From Plesiomonas sp051652165 (GTDB lineage Bacteria; Pseudomonadota; Gammaproteobacteria; Enterobacterales; CAMTGL01), in NCBI RefSeq assembly GCF_051652165.1, contig NZ_JBOFTR010000003.1, positions 124,001 to 188,000 of the forward strand: a stretch of DNA of 64,000 bases. Direction: 5' to 3'. The number at the start of each line of letters is the position of its first letter. Positions within the stretch are counted from its first letter, which is position 1. Positions 39,256 through 48,733 of this stretch are shown here, in pieces. The notes beneath the pieces are model-generated. The model worked only from the letters and a program-made list of their open reading frames with translations, did no database searches and was not told where the DNA came from. Both the position numbers and the translations under genes were made by a program.

Positions 39256-40080
39256 GTGGAAAGCCTGTTCCAACCGCCGGTTGCCTCTGAGCGGATCCGA
39301 CTTTTGCAAATTACTGATACCCACTTATTCGCCTCAAAAGAGGGAGAGCTGCTTGGGATCAACACACTGCAAAGCTATCATGCGGTACTTGATCACATTC
39401 AAGCAGAGCAGCGCCCAGTTGATCTCATTGTTGCAACAGGTGATTTGGCACAAGATCACTCACAGGCTGCCTATAACCATTTTGCAGAGGGTGTAGCGCG
39501 TTTAGCACGCCCCTGTGTCTGGCTACCTGGTAATCATGATTTCCAACCGGCAATGGTCGATGGCTTACAGCGCAATGGTATTCAACCCTCAAAACAGGTG
39601 CTACTGGGTGAGTTCTGGCAATTAATTTTGCTCGATAGCCAAGTGTTGGGCGTTCCACATGGTGAGCTTAACGACTATCAGCTCAACTGGTTGGCTAAAA
39701 AAATAGATCAATATCCACAACGGCATGCTGTGATACTGTTGCATCACCACCCGCAACCTTCTGGTTGTACATGGCTTGATCAACACAGCTTGCGAAATGC
39801 GGGCGCACTACAAGAAATTTTGCGCCCTCGCCCACAAGCAAAAGTAATTGTTTGTGGCCACATCCATCAAGAGATGGATTGCTTGTGGAGTCAATGCCGT
39901 CTACTCGCTACACCGTCAACCTGTATTCAATTTAAAGCACACTGCACTAATTTTACCCTTGATCAACTGTCACCCGGTTGGCGTTATCTCGATTTACTGC
40001 CCAATGGCACCGTCGAAACACAAGTTCACCGTCTACCCGGCCAGCAATTTTGTCCAGATATGGAATCGGAAGGTTACTGA
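39256..40080 (+). CDS. cpdA: 3',5'-cyclic AMP phosphodiesterase CpdA
   Basis: 274 residues (E. coli 275). Calcineurin-like metallophosphatase that lowers cAMP. Metal ligands: D21 and H23 (ITDTHLF), D63 (TGDLAQD), N93-H94 (GNHDF), and the later LHHHP and CGHIHQE. The start is a GTG with GAAGGAC 5-8 nt upstream, giving MESLFQPP, matching E. coli MESLLTLP. Stop overlaps yqiA start by one base (TGATG). Confidence 0.96.
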   Translation: MESLFQPPVASERIRLLQITDTHLFASKEGELLGINTLQSYHAVLDHIQAEQRPVDLIVATGDLAQDHSQAAYNHFAEGVARLARPCVWLPGNHDFQPAMVDGLQRNGIQPSKQVLLGEFWQLILLDSQVLGVPHGELNDYQLNWLAKKIDQYPQRHAVILLHHHPQPSGCTWLDQHSLRNAGALQEILRPRPQAKVIVCGHIHQEMDCLWSQCRLLATPSTCIQFKAHCTNFTLDQLSPGWRYLDLLPNGTVETQVHRLPGQQFCPDMESEGY

Positions 40081-40667
40081 TGGCGACCTTAATCTATCTG
40101 CATGGCTTTAATGGCTCAAGTGGATCGGCTAAAGCCGTCGCACTGCGTGACCATCTTGCAGAGCATCACCCTGATATTCAGATGCACATTCCCACATTGC
40201 CTTTTGCCCCACAAGCGGCCATTGATCAGGTTTCTGCGCTGATTGAACAGTGTCAGCAAGAAGGGGAAACACCAGCACTGATAGGATCATCATTAGGCGG
40301 GTATTATACTACCTACCTTTCCCAACACTATCAGCTACGTGCTGTTGTCATTAACCCTGCAGTGCGCCCTTTTGAGCTGTTACAACACTATTTAGGAAAC
40401 AATACCAACCCTTATACCGGTGAGCATTACACCCTGACTCATCAACATATGGAACAGCTACTCGATCTACACCTTGATCCACTACCGTTTCCCACGTTAC
40501 TCTGGTTACTACAACAAGAGGGTGATGAAGTGCTCGATTATCGGCAAGCAGTGGCTTACTTTCATGCCTGTCGTCAAAGCGTGGAAATGCAAGGCAATCA
40601 TGCTTTCACTGGGTTTTCCCGTTACTTTGCTGCCATAATTGCCTTTCTCAGATTAACCACATCTTGA
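40080..40667 (+). CDS. yqiA: Esterase YqiA
   Basis: 195 residues (E. coli 193). Alpha/beta hydrolase with the oxyanion segment IYLHGFNGS and nucleophile S71 in GSSLGG; His near the C terminus (GNHAF). Reported in E. coli as an esterase for short acyl chains. Start ATG overlaps the cpdA stop by one base. The longer frame from 39978 overlaps cpdA and is not family-like. Confidence 0.93.
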   Translation: MATLIYLHGFNGSSGSAKAVALRDHLAEHHPDIQMHIPTLPFAPQAAIDQVSALIEQCQQEGETPALIGSSLGGYYTTYLSQHYQLRAVVINPAVRPFELLQHYLGNNTNPYTGEHYTLTHQHMEQLLDLHLDPLPFPTLLWLLQQEGDEVLDYRQAVAYFHACRQSVEMQGNHAFTGFSRYFAAIIAFLRLTTS

Positions 40668-40724
40668 CATTTCATGGTTCTCTGACGACCATGATGGCCA
40701 AACACCTGTAAATATATACATACC

Positions 40725-42617
40725 ATGACTCAAACCAATAATTACAATGCCGATGCCATTGAAGTTCTCAGTGGCCTTGAGCCAGTTCGTCGCCGGCCCG
40801 GTATGTACACTGATACGACGCGCCCAAACCACCTTGGGCAGGAAGTAATAGATAATAGTGTCGATGAAGCTCTGGCCGGTCATGCAAACCGTATCGATAT
40901 TATTTTACATACCGATCAATCACTTGAAGTCATTGATAATGGCCGTGGTATGCCAGTAGATATTCATCCTGAAGAGGGTGTTTCTGGCGTTGAGCTGATC
41001 TTATGCCGACTGCACGCGGGGGGAAAATTCTCCAATAAGAACTATCAGTTCTCCGGTGGTCTACACGGGGTGGGGATCTCCGTTGTCAACGCACTCTCTC
41101 GCCGTGTTGAAGTTACCGTTAAGCGTGATGGCCAGATCTACTCGATTGTTTTTGCCGATGGTGAAAAAATTCAAGATCTCACCGTCATCGGCACCTGTGG
41201 GCGTAAAAACACCGGTACCAGCGTCCATTTTTGGCCAACGGCCAGCTATTTTGACTCAGCAAAATTTTCCGTATCGCGCCTGACACATCTGCTCAAAGCC
41301 AAAGCGGTGCTCTGCCCAGGGCTAGAAATTGTCTTTACTGATAAAGTCAATAACACCGAGCAACGCTGGTTATATCAAGACGGCTTAAATGACTATTTAA
41401 TTGATGCTGTTAAAGAGTTTATTACCCTACCGGAATTACCGTTTACCGGCACGGTATCATCAGATACCGAAGCGGCTGACTGGGCAGTGATTTGGTTGCC
41501 TGAAGGGGGCGAGTTGATTGGCGAGAGTTATGTCAACTTGATCCCCACGGCACAAGGCGGTACACACGTCAACGGCCTACGCCAAGGCCTGCTTGATGCC
41601 ATGCGTGAGTTTTGCGAATTCCGTAACCTGCTGCCGCGCGGCGTTAAACTTTCGGCGGAAGATATCTGGGATCGCTGTGCTTACGTGCTTTCGATCAAAA
41701 TGCAAGATCCACAATTTGCTGGGCAGACCAAAGAGCGCCTCTCCTCACGCCAGAGTGCCGCATTTGTCTCAGGTATTGTTAAAGATGCCTTTGGTTTATG
41801 GCTTAACCAGAATGTGCAATATGCTGAACAGTTAGCTGAACTTGCCATTAACAGCGCCCAGCGCCGCCTGCGTGCCGCCAAAAAAGTGGTACGTAAAAAG
41901 CTAACCAGTGGCCCTGCACTGCCCGGAAAACTGGCCGACTGCTCTTCGCAAGATCTTAGCCGCACTGAGCTGTTTTTGGTAGAAGGTGACTCTGCGGGCG
42001 GCTCAACCAAACAGGCCCGTGACCGTCAATTTCAGGCTGTTATGCCGCTGCGCGGAAAGATCCTCAATACGTGGGAAGTCTCGTCCGATGAAGTACTGGC
42101 CTCACAAGAGGTACACGACATCTCGGTCGCCATTGGTATTGATCCCGATAGCGATGATCTCAGCCAATTGCGTTACGGTAAAATCTGTATTTTAGCCGAT
42201 GCGGACTCTGATGGTCTGCACATTGCCACCTTGCTGTGCGCGCTATTTATGCGCCATTTCCGCACGCTAGTAGAGCAAGGTCATGTCTATGTTGCCATGC
42301 CACCACTGTTTCGTATCGATCTAGGTAAAGAGGTATTTTATGCCCTTGATGAAAGCGAAAAAGAGGGCATTTTAGGCCGTTTAGCAAAGAAAAAAGGCAA
42401 GCCTAACGTACAGCGTTTTAAAGGTCTGGGTGAGATGAACCCATTGCAGTTACGTGAAACCACGCTCGACCCGAATACCCGCCGCCTCGTACAGCTCACC
42501 ATTGATGATGTGCAGCAAACGCTCGACATCATGGATATGCTGCTGGCGAAAAAACGTTCGGAAGACCGCCGCAACTGGCTGCAAAGCAAAGGCGATCTGG
42601 CTGATCTTGAAGCCTAA
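40725..42617 (+). CDS. parE: DNA topoisomerase IV subunit B
   Basis: 630 residues, E. coli length. ATPase subunit of the decatenating type II topoisomerase. The GHKL fold shows VDEALAGHA, DNGRGMPVDIHPEEG and GGLHGVGISVVNALS; the Toprim domain shows LVEGDSAGG and DADSDG. The resistance-determining region is wild type by eye. No good ribosome binding site is seen upstream; a TCATGGT/ACCATGA hairpin lies at 40672-40694. Directly followed by parC (21-bp gap), unlike E. coli where the two are apart. Confidence 0.97.
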   Translation: MTQTNNYNADAIEVLSGLEPVRRRPGMYTDTTRPNHLGQEVIDNSVDEALAGHANRIDIILHTDQSLEVIDNGRGMPVDIHPEEGVSGVELILCRLHAGGKFSNKNYQFSGGLHGVGISVVNALSRRVEVTVKRDGQIYSIVFADGEKIQDLTVIGTCGRKNTGTSVHFWPTASYFDSAKFSVSRLTHLLKAKAVLCPGLEIVFTDKVNNTEQRWLYQDGLNDYLIDAVKEFITLPELPFTGTVSSDTEAADWAVIWLPEGGELIGESYVNLIPTAQGGTHVNGLRQGLLDAMREFCEFRNLLPRGVKLSAEDIWDRCAYVLSIKMQDPQFAGQTKERLSSRQSAAFVSGIVKDAFGLWLNQNVQYAEQLAELAINSAQRRLRAAKKVVRKKLTSGPALPGKLADCSSQDLSRTELFLVEGDSAGGSTKQARDRQFQAVMPLRGKILNTWEVSSDEVLASQEVHDISVAIGIDPDSDDLSQLRYGKICILADADSDGLHIATLLCALFMRHFRTLVEQGHVYVAMPPLFRIDLGKEVFYALDESEKEGILGRLAKKKGKPNVQRFKGLGEMNPLQLRETTLDPNTRRLVQLTIDDVQQTLDIMDMLLAKKRSEDRRNWLQSKGDLADLEA

Positions 42618-42638
42618 TAGATTGAATGGGAAAGCGTA

Positions 42639-44939
42639 ATGACTGATACCCCACGTGATGGGCGCGATAATAATCATGATGGAACTGAGCAGCAAACCCT
42701 GCGCCAGTTCACAGAAAGCGCCTATCTGAACTACTCCATGTACGTGATCATGGATCGTGCCCTGCCATTTATCGGTGACGGCCTAAAACCGGTACAACGG
42801 CGTATTATCTACGCCATGTCTGAACTGGGGTTGAGCGCCGCGGCAAAATTTAAAAAATCAGCCCGTACCGTCGGTGATGTACTGGGTAAATATCATCCAC
42901 ACGGTGACAGCGCCTGCTATGAAGCCATGGTGCTGATGGCACAACCCTTCTCTTATCGCTACCCGCTGATTGACGGGCAAGGTAACTGGGGAGCGCCCGA
43001 TGATCCGAAATCATTCGCCGCGATGCGTTATACCGAGTCACGGCTATCAAAAATTGCTGATGTACTGCTCGGTGAACTCGGCTTAGGCACGGTCGATTTC
43101 CAGCCAAACTTTGATGGCACCTTGCCTGAACCTAAATGGCTGCCTGCCCGTCTGCCACACATACTGCTGAACGGAACAACCGGTATCGCTGTAGGTATGG
43201 CTACCGATATTCCGCCGCACAATTTGCGGGAGATCGTCAACGCCACCGCTCATCTGATCGATCATCCAGATGCAACACTTGATGCGCTGCTGACCCATAT
43301 TCAGGGGCCGGATTATCCGACCGAAGCGGAGATCATCACCCCGCGCAGTGATATCAAAAAAATCTACCAAACCGGTCGTGGCTCTATCCGCATGCGCGCC
43401 TTGTGGAAAAAAGAGGACGGTGAAATCATCATCACCGCCCTGCCACACCAGTGCTCTGGCGCGAAAGTCATCGAGCAAATTGCCGCTCAAATGCGGGCGA
43501 AAAAACTGCCGCTGGTTGACGATCTGCGTGATGAGTCTGACCATGAAAACCCAACCCGCTTAGTGATCGTGCCAAAATCGAATCGGGTTGATGCAGAGAT
43601 GCTGATGAACCACCTGTTCGCCTCGACCGATCTGGAAAAGAGCTATCGGGTGAATATCAACATGCTGGGGCTCAATGGCCGCCCAGAAGTGAAGGGTTTA
43701 CTGACCATTCTGAGCGAATGGCTGACATTCCGCCGCGACAGCATTCGCCGCCGGATACAGCACCGTTTAGAGAAAGTATTAAAACGCCTGCATATCCTTG
43801 AAGGCTTGCTCACTGCATTTATCAATATTGATGAAGTCATTGAGATCATCCGCCAGCAAGATGAACCCAAACCGATCCTGATCCAGCGTTTTGGCTTAAG
43901 TGAAACACAAGCTGATGCGATCCTCGATCTAAAGTTACGCCATTTGGCAAAACTGGAAGAGATGAAGATCCGCGGTGAGCAGAACGATCTGGAAAAAGAG
44001 CGAGCACAGCTTGAAGGCCTATTAGGATCAGAGCATAAACTCAACGCCCTGATGAAAAAAGAGCTACTGGCTGATGCCGAAACCTTTGGCGATGACCGCC
44101 GCTCTCCACTGGTTGAGCGGGGTGAAGCCAAAGCACTGACCGAGCGCGATCTCACCCCAGCAGAACCGGTGACTGTCGTACTCTCAGAGATGGGCTGGGT
44201 TCGCTGCGCGAAAGGGCACGATGTTGATGCTGCGGCCTTAAGTTATAAGTCGGGTGATGCTTACCGTGGGTTTGCTCGCGGCAAGAGCAACCTGCCAGTG
44301 GTCTTCCTCGATTCTAGTGGCCGCAGTTATGCGCTCGATCCACAAACACTGCCTTCCGCGCGCGGGCAAGGTGAGCCGTTAACCGGTAAACTCACGCCAC
44401 CGGCAGGTGCTGTGGTTGAACAGGTGTTGATGGAAGAAGAGAGCCAGAAATTGCTGCTCGCCAGCGATGCCGGTTACGGTTTTGTCTGTACCTTTGCTGA
44501 TTTGGTCGCTCGTAATCGTGCCGGTAAAGCACTGCTCAATCTGCCTGAAAATGCCAAAATTTTACCGCCACTGAATGTCAATCATGATGACGATCTGCTG
44601 ATGGCTATCACCTCAGAAGGCCGGATGCTGCTGTTCCCAGTCAGTGACCTGCCGCAATTGTCAAAAGGCAAAGGCAATAAAATTGTCACCATTCCGGCAG
44701 CCCGTGCAGCCGCCCGAGAAGAGTTGTTGCAGCACCTGAGCATCATCTCGCCGCAGGCATCGGTCACACTGCATGCTGGTAAGCGTAAGCTGACCATTAA
44801 GCCTGATGATTTAAGTAAGTTCCGCGCAGAACGCGGCCGCAAAGGAACACTGTTACCGCGCGGTTTGCAAAAAGTGGATCAGATTGAAGTCAACTTGCCG
44901 CAAGGTGCTGCTGACGCGTCAGACTCTGCACAATCTTAA
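42639..44939 (+). CDS. parC: DNA topoisomerase IV subunit A
   Basis: 766 residues (E. coli 752), with about 11 extra residues at the N terminus. Cleaves and rejoins DNA; catalytic tyrosine Y131 (MRYTESRLS). The quinolone-resistance residues equivalent to E. coli S80 and E84 are S91 and E95 (HGDSACYEA), i.e. the susceptible type. The C-terminal beta-pinwheel follows from about residue 500. Co-transcribed with parE. Confidence 0.97.
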   Translation: MTDTPRDGRDNNHDGTEQQTLRQFTESAYLNYSMYVIMDRALPFIGDGLKPVQRRIIYAMSELGLSAAAKFKKSARTVGDVLGKYHPHGDSACYEAMVLMAQPFSYRYPLIDGQGNWGAPDDPKSFAAMRYTESRLSKIADVLLGELGLGTVDFQPNFDGTLPEPKWLPARLPHILLNGTTGIAVGMATDIPPHNLREIVNATAHLIDHPDATLDALLTHIQGPDYPTEAEIITPRSDIKKIYQTGRGSIRMRALWKKEDGEIIITALPHQCSGAKVIEQIAAQMRAKKLPLVDDLRDESDHENPTRLVIVPKSNRVDAEMLMNHLFASTDLEKSYRVNINMLGLNGRPEVKGLLTILSEWLTFRRDSIRRRIQHRLEKVLKRLHILEGLLTAFINIDEVIEIIRQQDEPKPILIQRFGLSETQADAILDLKLRHLAKLEEMKIRGEQNDLEKERAQLEGLLGSEHKLNALMKKELLADAETFGDDRRSPLVERGEAKALTERDLTPAEPVTVVLSEMGWVRCAKGHDVDAAALSYKSGDAYRGFARGKSNLPVVFLDSSGRSYALDPQTLPSARGQGEPLTGKLTPPAGAVVEQVLMEEESQKLLLASDAGYGFVCTFADLVARNRAGKALLNLPENAKILPPLNVNHDDDLLMAITSEGRMLLFPVSDLPQLSKGKGNKIVTIPAARAAAREELLQHLSIISPQASVTLHAGKRKLTIKPDDLSKFRAERGRKGTLLPRGLQKVDQIEVNLPQGAADASDSAQS

Positions 44940-45007
44940 AAGACAATACTTTTGAGAGGATGCTTAAAAGCGATACTTAAAAACGAGACTTAAAAAACAA
45001 GTGCAGT

Positions 45008-45065
45008 AAGCGGATATGTAAGCTAACGCACTGAATAAGCAGATATGTAAGCTAACGCACTGAAT
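45008..45065. repeat. Two tandem copies of a 29-bp unit downstream of parC
   Basis: Units at 45008-45036 and 45037-45065 differ at one base (G/A at the fifth position, AAGCGG vs AAGCAG). A partial third copy (AAGCGG) begins the left arm of the following stem-loop. Looks like a recent slippage duplication. Confidence 0.85.
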
Positions 45066-45094
45066 AAGCGGGCTGTTACACAGACCCGCTTATT
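45063..45094 (+). terminator. Stem-loop after parC
   Basis: AATAAGCGGG / CCCGCTTATT, 10-bp perfect stem with a 12-nt loop that itself contains CTGT/ACAG. No T tract, so termination here would be weak. Confidence 0.45.
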
Positions 45095-45144
45095 CACCGA
45101 ACACTTCTCGTATAGCGCCTGTATAACGAAGTATCACTGAACAT

Positions 45145-45187
45145 AAAAAAGCCCCACCAACGGATAAACCGCTGTGTGGGGCTTTTT
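45145..45187. terminator. Bidirectional terminator between parC and lpdA
   Basis: AAAAAAGCCCCAC ... GTGGGGCTTTTT with an 18-nt loop; A run left and T run right, suitable for both convergent genes. Confidence 0.85.
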
Positions 45188-45253
45188 ATATTTAGCGGAT
45201 AACTCAGTGGATAATCAACGGATTACCCACAGAACATCACGATAATGTTTTAA

Positions 45254-46678
45254 TCAGCGCTTTTTCGCTTTCGCGTTTGGAAGGTCAGTAATCGAACCTT
45301 CGAACACTTCTGCCGCCAGGCCTACTGACTCATGCAGTGTCGGGTGCGCATGGATGGTCAGTGCGATGTCTTCTGCATCACAACCCATCTCGATAGCCAG
45401 ACCGATCTCACCTAACAGCTCACCGCCGTTAGTACCGACAATCGCGCCACCTAAAATACGGTGAGTCTCTTTGTCGAAAATCAGTTTAGTCATGCCGTCA
45501 GCGCAGTCAGACGCGATAGCACGGCCAGACGCTGCCCACGGGAAGGTTGCAGTTTCGTACTTCAGACCTTCTGCCTGACACTCTTTCTCAGTCTTACCTA
45601 CCCAAGCCACTTCCGGATCGGTATAGGCAATAGATGGGATCACTTTCGGATCGAAGTAGTGCTTCTTACCAGAGATCACTTCGGCTGCCACGTGACCTTC
45701 GTGCACCCCTTTGTGTGCCAGCATCGGCTGACCCACAATATCACCGATAGCATGAATGTGCGGCACGTTAGTGCGCATTTGCTTGTCGGTACGGATAAAG
45801 CCACGCTCGTCAACTTCAACGCCCGCTTTACCAGCATCAAGCAGTTTACCATTTGGTACGCGACCAATTGCTACCAGTACCGCATCGTAACGCTGTGGTT
45901 CAGCCGGTGCTTTTTTACCTTCCATCGTCACGTAGATGCCATCTTCACGCGCTTCTACTGCGGTAACTTTGGTTTCCAGCATCAAGTTAAACTTCTTGCT
46001 GACTTTCTTGGTAAACACCTTAACGATATCTTTATCCGCAGCAGGAATAACCTGATCGAACATTTCAACAACGTCAATGTTTGAACCCAGAGCGTGATAT
46101 ACCGTGCCCATTTCCAGACCGATAATACCACCGCCCATCACCAACAGACGCTCAGGCACTTCTTTGAGCTCCAACGCATCGGTTGAATCCCAAATACGTG
46201 GATCTTCATGCGGAATAAACGGCAGTTCAATCGGGCGTGAACCTGCAGCAATAATAGCGTTATCAAAATTTACGGTAGTCACACCATCAGCACCTTCAAC
46301 AGCAATGCTGTTCGGGCCGGTGAACTTACCTAAACCGTTAACCACCTGCACTTTACGCATTTTCGCCATACCAGCCAGACCACCGGTCAGTTGGCTGATA
46401 ACTTTCTCTTTCCACAGGCGAATTTTGGTGATGTCAGTGCTTGGCTCACCAAATACGATACCGTGTTCAGCCAGTGATTTTGCTTCTTCGATCACTTTTG
46501 CTACGTGCAGCAGTGCTTTTGACGGGATACAACCCACGTTCAAACACACACCACCGAGGGTAGAATAACGCTCAACAATAACGGTATCCAAACCTAAATC
46601 TGCGCAACGGAATGCGGCTGAGTAACCCGCAGGGCCAGCCCCGAGTACCACAACTTGGGCTTTGATTTCTTTACTCAT
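45254..46678 (-). CDS. lpdA: Dihydrolipoyl dehydrogenase
   Basis: 474 residues, as in E. coli. E3 flavoprotein shared by pyruvate and 2-oxoglutarate dehydrogenases and glycine cleavage. FAD motif GAGPAGYS (13-20), redox disulfide C45/C50 (CLNVGC), NAD motif GGGIIGLEMG, and catalytic His in HAHPTLHES. Two adjacent ATGs exist; the second (46678) is chosen because GAGG is only 2 nt from the first and the family starts MS-EIK. Separated from aceF by 177 bp with stem-loops. Confidence 0.97.
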   Translation of the reverse strand: MSKEIKAQVVVLGAGPAGYSAAFRCADLGLDTVIVERYSTLGGVCLNVGCIPSKALLHVAKVIEEAKSLAEHGIVFGEPSTDITKIRLWKEKVISQLTGGLAGMAKMRKVQVVNGLGKFTGPNSIAVEGADGVTTVNFDNAIIAAGSRPIELPFIPHEDPRIWDSTDALELKEVPERLLVMGGGIIGLEMGTVYHALGSNIDVVEMFDQVIPAADKDIVKVFTKKVSKKFNLMLETKVTAVEAREDGIYVTMEGKKAPAEPQRYDAVLVAIGRVPNGKLLDAGKAGVEVDERGFIRTDKQMRTNVPHIHAIGDIVGQPMLAHKGVHEGHVAAEVISGKKHYFDPKVIPSIAYTDPEVAWVGKTEKECQAEGLKYETATFPWAASGRAIASDCADGMTKLIFDKETHRILGGAIVGTNGGELLGEIGLAIEMGCDAEDIALTIHAHPTLHESVGLAAEVFEGSITDLPNAKAKKR

Positions 46679-46722
46679 CATGACCTCATTATAATCTTTA
46701 TATCCCTGAACTCGGGTACGAA

Positions 46723-46842
46723 GCGCACCATGTAGGGTTTGTGCGCCACAAGTTTACAAGGTTGTTAACAACTCGCAAACAAGCTTCGTATCCGACATGC
46801 CAGATTCGTCGGCACGGTCACAGCTTATGCCGTAACCGTGCC
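46723..46842 (-). other. Stem-loops in the aceF-lpdA intergenic region
   Basis: GGCACGGT / ACCGTGCC (46811-46842) just after the aceF stop, a perfect palindrome GTTGTTAACAAC (46761-46772), and GCGCAC / GTGCGC (46723-46746) near the lpdA start. No T tracts. They may stabilise the aceEF message, and the region may hold a separate lpdA promoter as in E. coli. Confidence 0.5.
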
Positions 46843-46855
46843 AATCGATCATTGT

Positions 46856-48721
46856 TTACATCACCAAACGGCGAATGTCAGACAAGGCATTGTTCAAGAA
46901 GGTGATGAAGCGAGCACCATCAGCGCCATCGATCACACGGTGATCATAAGACAGTGACAGTGGCAGCATCAGGCGTGGTGCGAACTCTTTGCCGTTCCAC
47001 TTTGGCTTCATCTCAGACTTAGAGACACCCAGAATAGCCACTTCCGGCGCATTTACGATAGGTGTAAATGCTGTACCACCGATACCGCCAAGGCTAGAGA
47101 TAGTGAAGCAACCGCCTTGCATGTCTGACGATGTCAGCTTGCCAGCACGGGCTTTCTTGGAGATCTCCATCAGATCGCGCGATAGCTCAGTGATGCTCTT
47201 CTTGTTCACATCACGCACGACCGGAACAACCAGACCGTTTGGCGTATCCACTGCAACACCAATGTTGATGTATTTCTTCAGCGTCAGCTTCTGGCCATCT
47301 TCAGAAATAGAGCTGTTAAAGCGCGGCATCATTTCAAGAGCTTTACCCACAGCCTTCAGGATAAAGACCAGCGGAGTCACTTTCAGATCAGCTTTTGCAC
47401 GCTCAAGCTCAGCATTTTGCTGCTTACGGAAGGCTTCCAGCTCGGTGATATCCGCGTCATCCCACTGGGTTACGTGCGGGATCATCACCCAGTTACGGTG
47501 CAGGTTAGCGCCAGAGATCTTCTGGATACGGCCCAGTTCAACCTCTTCCACTTCACCAAACTTGCTGAAATCTACTTTCGGCCACGGCAGCAGACCCAAG
47601 CCTGCACCACTGCTCATTGCCGCAGAAGAGGCCGACTGACCTGACTCCAAACGCTTAAGTGCGTTCTTCACATAGTCTTGTACGTCTTCTTTGAGGATAC
47701 GACCTTTACGGCCAGAACCTTTCACTTTACCTAAGTTAACACCAAATTCGCGTGCTAAACGGCGTACAACTGGCGTTGCGTGGCTGTACGCAGCATCTTC
47801 AGTAAACTCGCTAGCCGCGGCAGGTGCGGCAGCTTTTGCTGTAGGCGCTGCGGCAGCCACAGGTGCGGCTTGTGCTGGCTGAGCAGCTGGCGCTGCACCG
47901 GCAACTTCAAAGACCATGATCAGAGAGCCGGTAGACACTTTGCTGCCCGCTTGTACTTTGATCTCTTTGATCACACCAGCAAACGGCGCAGGCACTTCCA
48001 TAGAAGCCTTGTCGCCTTCCACGGTGATCAGTGATTGTTCAGCTTCTACGCTATCACCCACGGCAACCATGATCTCGGTAACTTCAACTTCGTCACCGCC
48101 GATGTCCGGCACGTGTACATCTTTAGCGGCACTCGCCACCGGTGCAGCAGCAACCGGTGCACTTGCCTGAGCCACTGGCGCTGCAGATGCAGCACCCGCC
48201 ACTTCAAAGATCATAATCAGGGAACCGGTAGAGACTTTACCACCCGTAACCACTTTGATCTCTTTGACCACACCGGCAAACGGTGCAGGCACTTCCATTG
48301 AAGCTTTATCACCTTCAACAGTCAGCAGAGACTGCTCTTCGGTCACGCTATCGCCAACGGCAACCATAATCTCGGTGACTTCAACTTCATCACCACCGAT
48401 ATCCGGCACACACACTTCTTTAAGTGCAGCAGCAACAGATGCAGCCGCAGCAGCCGCTACTGGCGCTGCAACAGGTGCGGCTGCCGCACCCTCTTGTTCA
48501 AAAATCATGATCAGTGAACCGGTAGAAACTTTACCGCCAACTTGAACTTTGATCTCTTTTACAATACCGCCGGCAGAGGCAGGCACTTCCATTGAGGCTT
48601 TATCGCCTTCAACAGTAATCAATGATTGTTCGGCTTCAACTTTATCGCCGACATTAACCAGAATCTCGGTAACTTCAACTTCATCAGAACCGATATCCGG
48701 TACAAAAATTTCCATGCTCAT
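46856..48721 (-). CDS. aceF: Dihydrolipoamide acetyltransferase (E2 of pyruvate dehydrogenase)
   Basis: 621 residues (E. coli 630). E2 core: three N-terminal lipoyl domains, each with VEGDKASMEVP (first lipoyl lysine K41), joined by Ala/Pro-rich linkers; a peripheral subunit-binding domain (ATPVVRRLAREFGVNLGKVKGSGRKGRI, around residue 320); and a catalytic domain with DHRVIDG near the C terminus. Start ATG 48721 has GAGG 8 nt upstream. Follows aceE by 12 bp. Confidence 0.96.
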   Translation of the reverse strand: MSMEIFVPDIGSDEVEVTEILVNVGDKVEAEQSLITVEGDKASMEVPASAGGIVKEIKVQVGGKVSTGSLIMIFEQEGAAAAPVAAPVAAAAAASVAAALKEVCVPDIGGDEVEVTEIMVAVGDSVTEEQSLLTVEGDKASMEVPAPFAGVVKEIKVVTGGKVSTGSLIMIFEVAGAASAAPVAQASAPVAAAPVASAAKDVHVPDIGGDEVEVTEIMVAVGDSVEAEQSLITVEGDKASMEVPAPFAGVIKEIKVQAGSKVSTGSLIMVFEVAGAAPAAQPAQAAPVAAAAPTAKAAAPAAASEFTEDAAYSHATPVVRRLAREFGVNLGKVKGSGRKGRILKEDVQDYVKNALKRLESGQSASSAAMSSGAGLGLLPWPKVDFSKFGEVEEVELGRIQKISGANLHRNWVMIPHVTQWDDADITELEAFRKQQNAELERAKADLKVTPLVFILKAVGKALEMMPRFNSSISEDGQKLTLKKYINIGVAVDTPNGLVVPVVRDVNKKSITELSRDLMEISKKARAGKLTSSDMQGGCFTISSLGGIGGTAFTPIVNAPEVAILGVSKSEMKPKWNGKEFAPRLMLPLSLSYDHRVIDGADGARFITFLNNALSDIRRLVM

Positions 48722-48733
48722 GAATCGTGCCTC

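Larger units (their letters stand above)
44940..45253. other. parC-lpdA convergent region (314 bp)
   Basis: No gene. It holds repeated short CTTAAAA-type segments right after parC, a 29-bp tandem duplication, a stem-loop and a bidirectional terminator (separate entries). Confidence 0.6.

Noticed and set aside
39978..40079. N-terminal extension of yqiA
   Set aside because: It overlaps the cpdA coding region in another frame and lacks similarity; ATG 40080 gives the family start and coupling to cpdA.
45008..45065. Possible CRISPR remnant (two 29-bp repeats)
   Set aside because: The copies are directly adjacent with no spacer and no cas genes are nearby; it is a tandem duplication.
45461..46084. 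207-residue plus-strand frame opposite lpdA
   Set aside because: Antisense shadow of a highly conserved gene; no ribosome binding site or recognisable family.
46989..47639. 216-residue plus-strand frame opposite aceF
   Set aside because: Ser/Arg-rich shadow of the catalytic domain of AceF.
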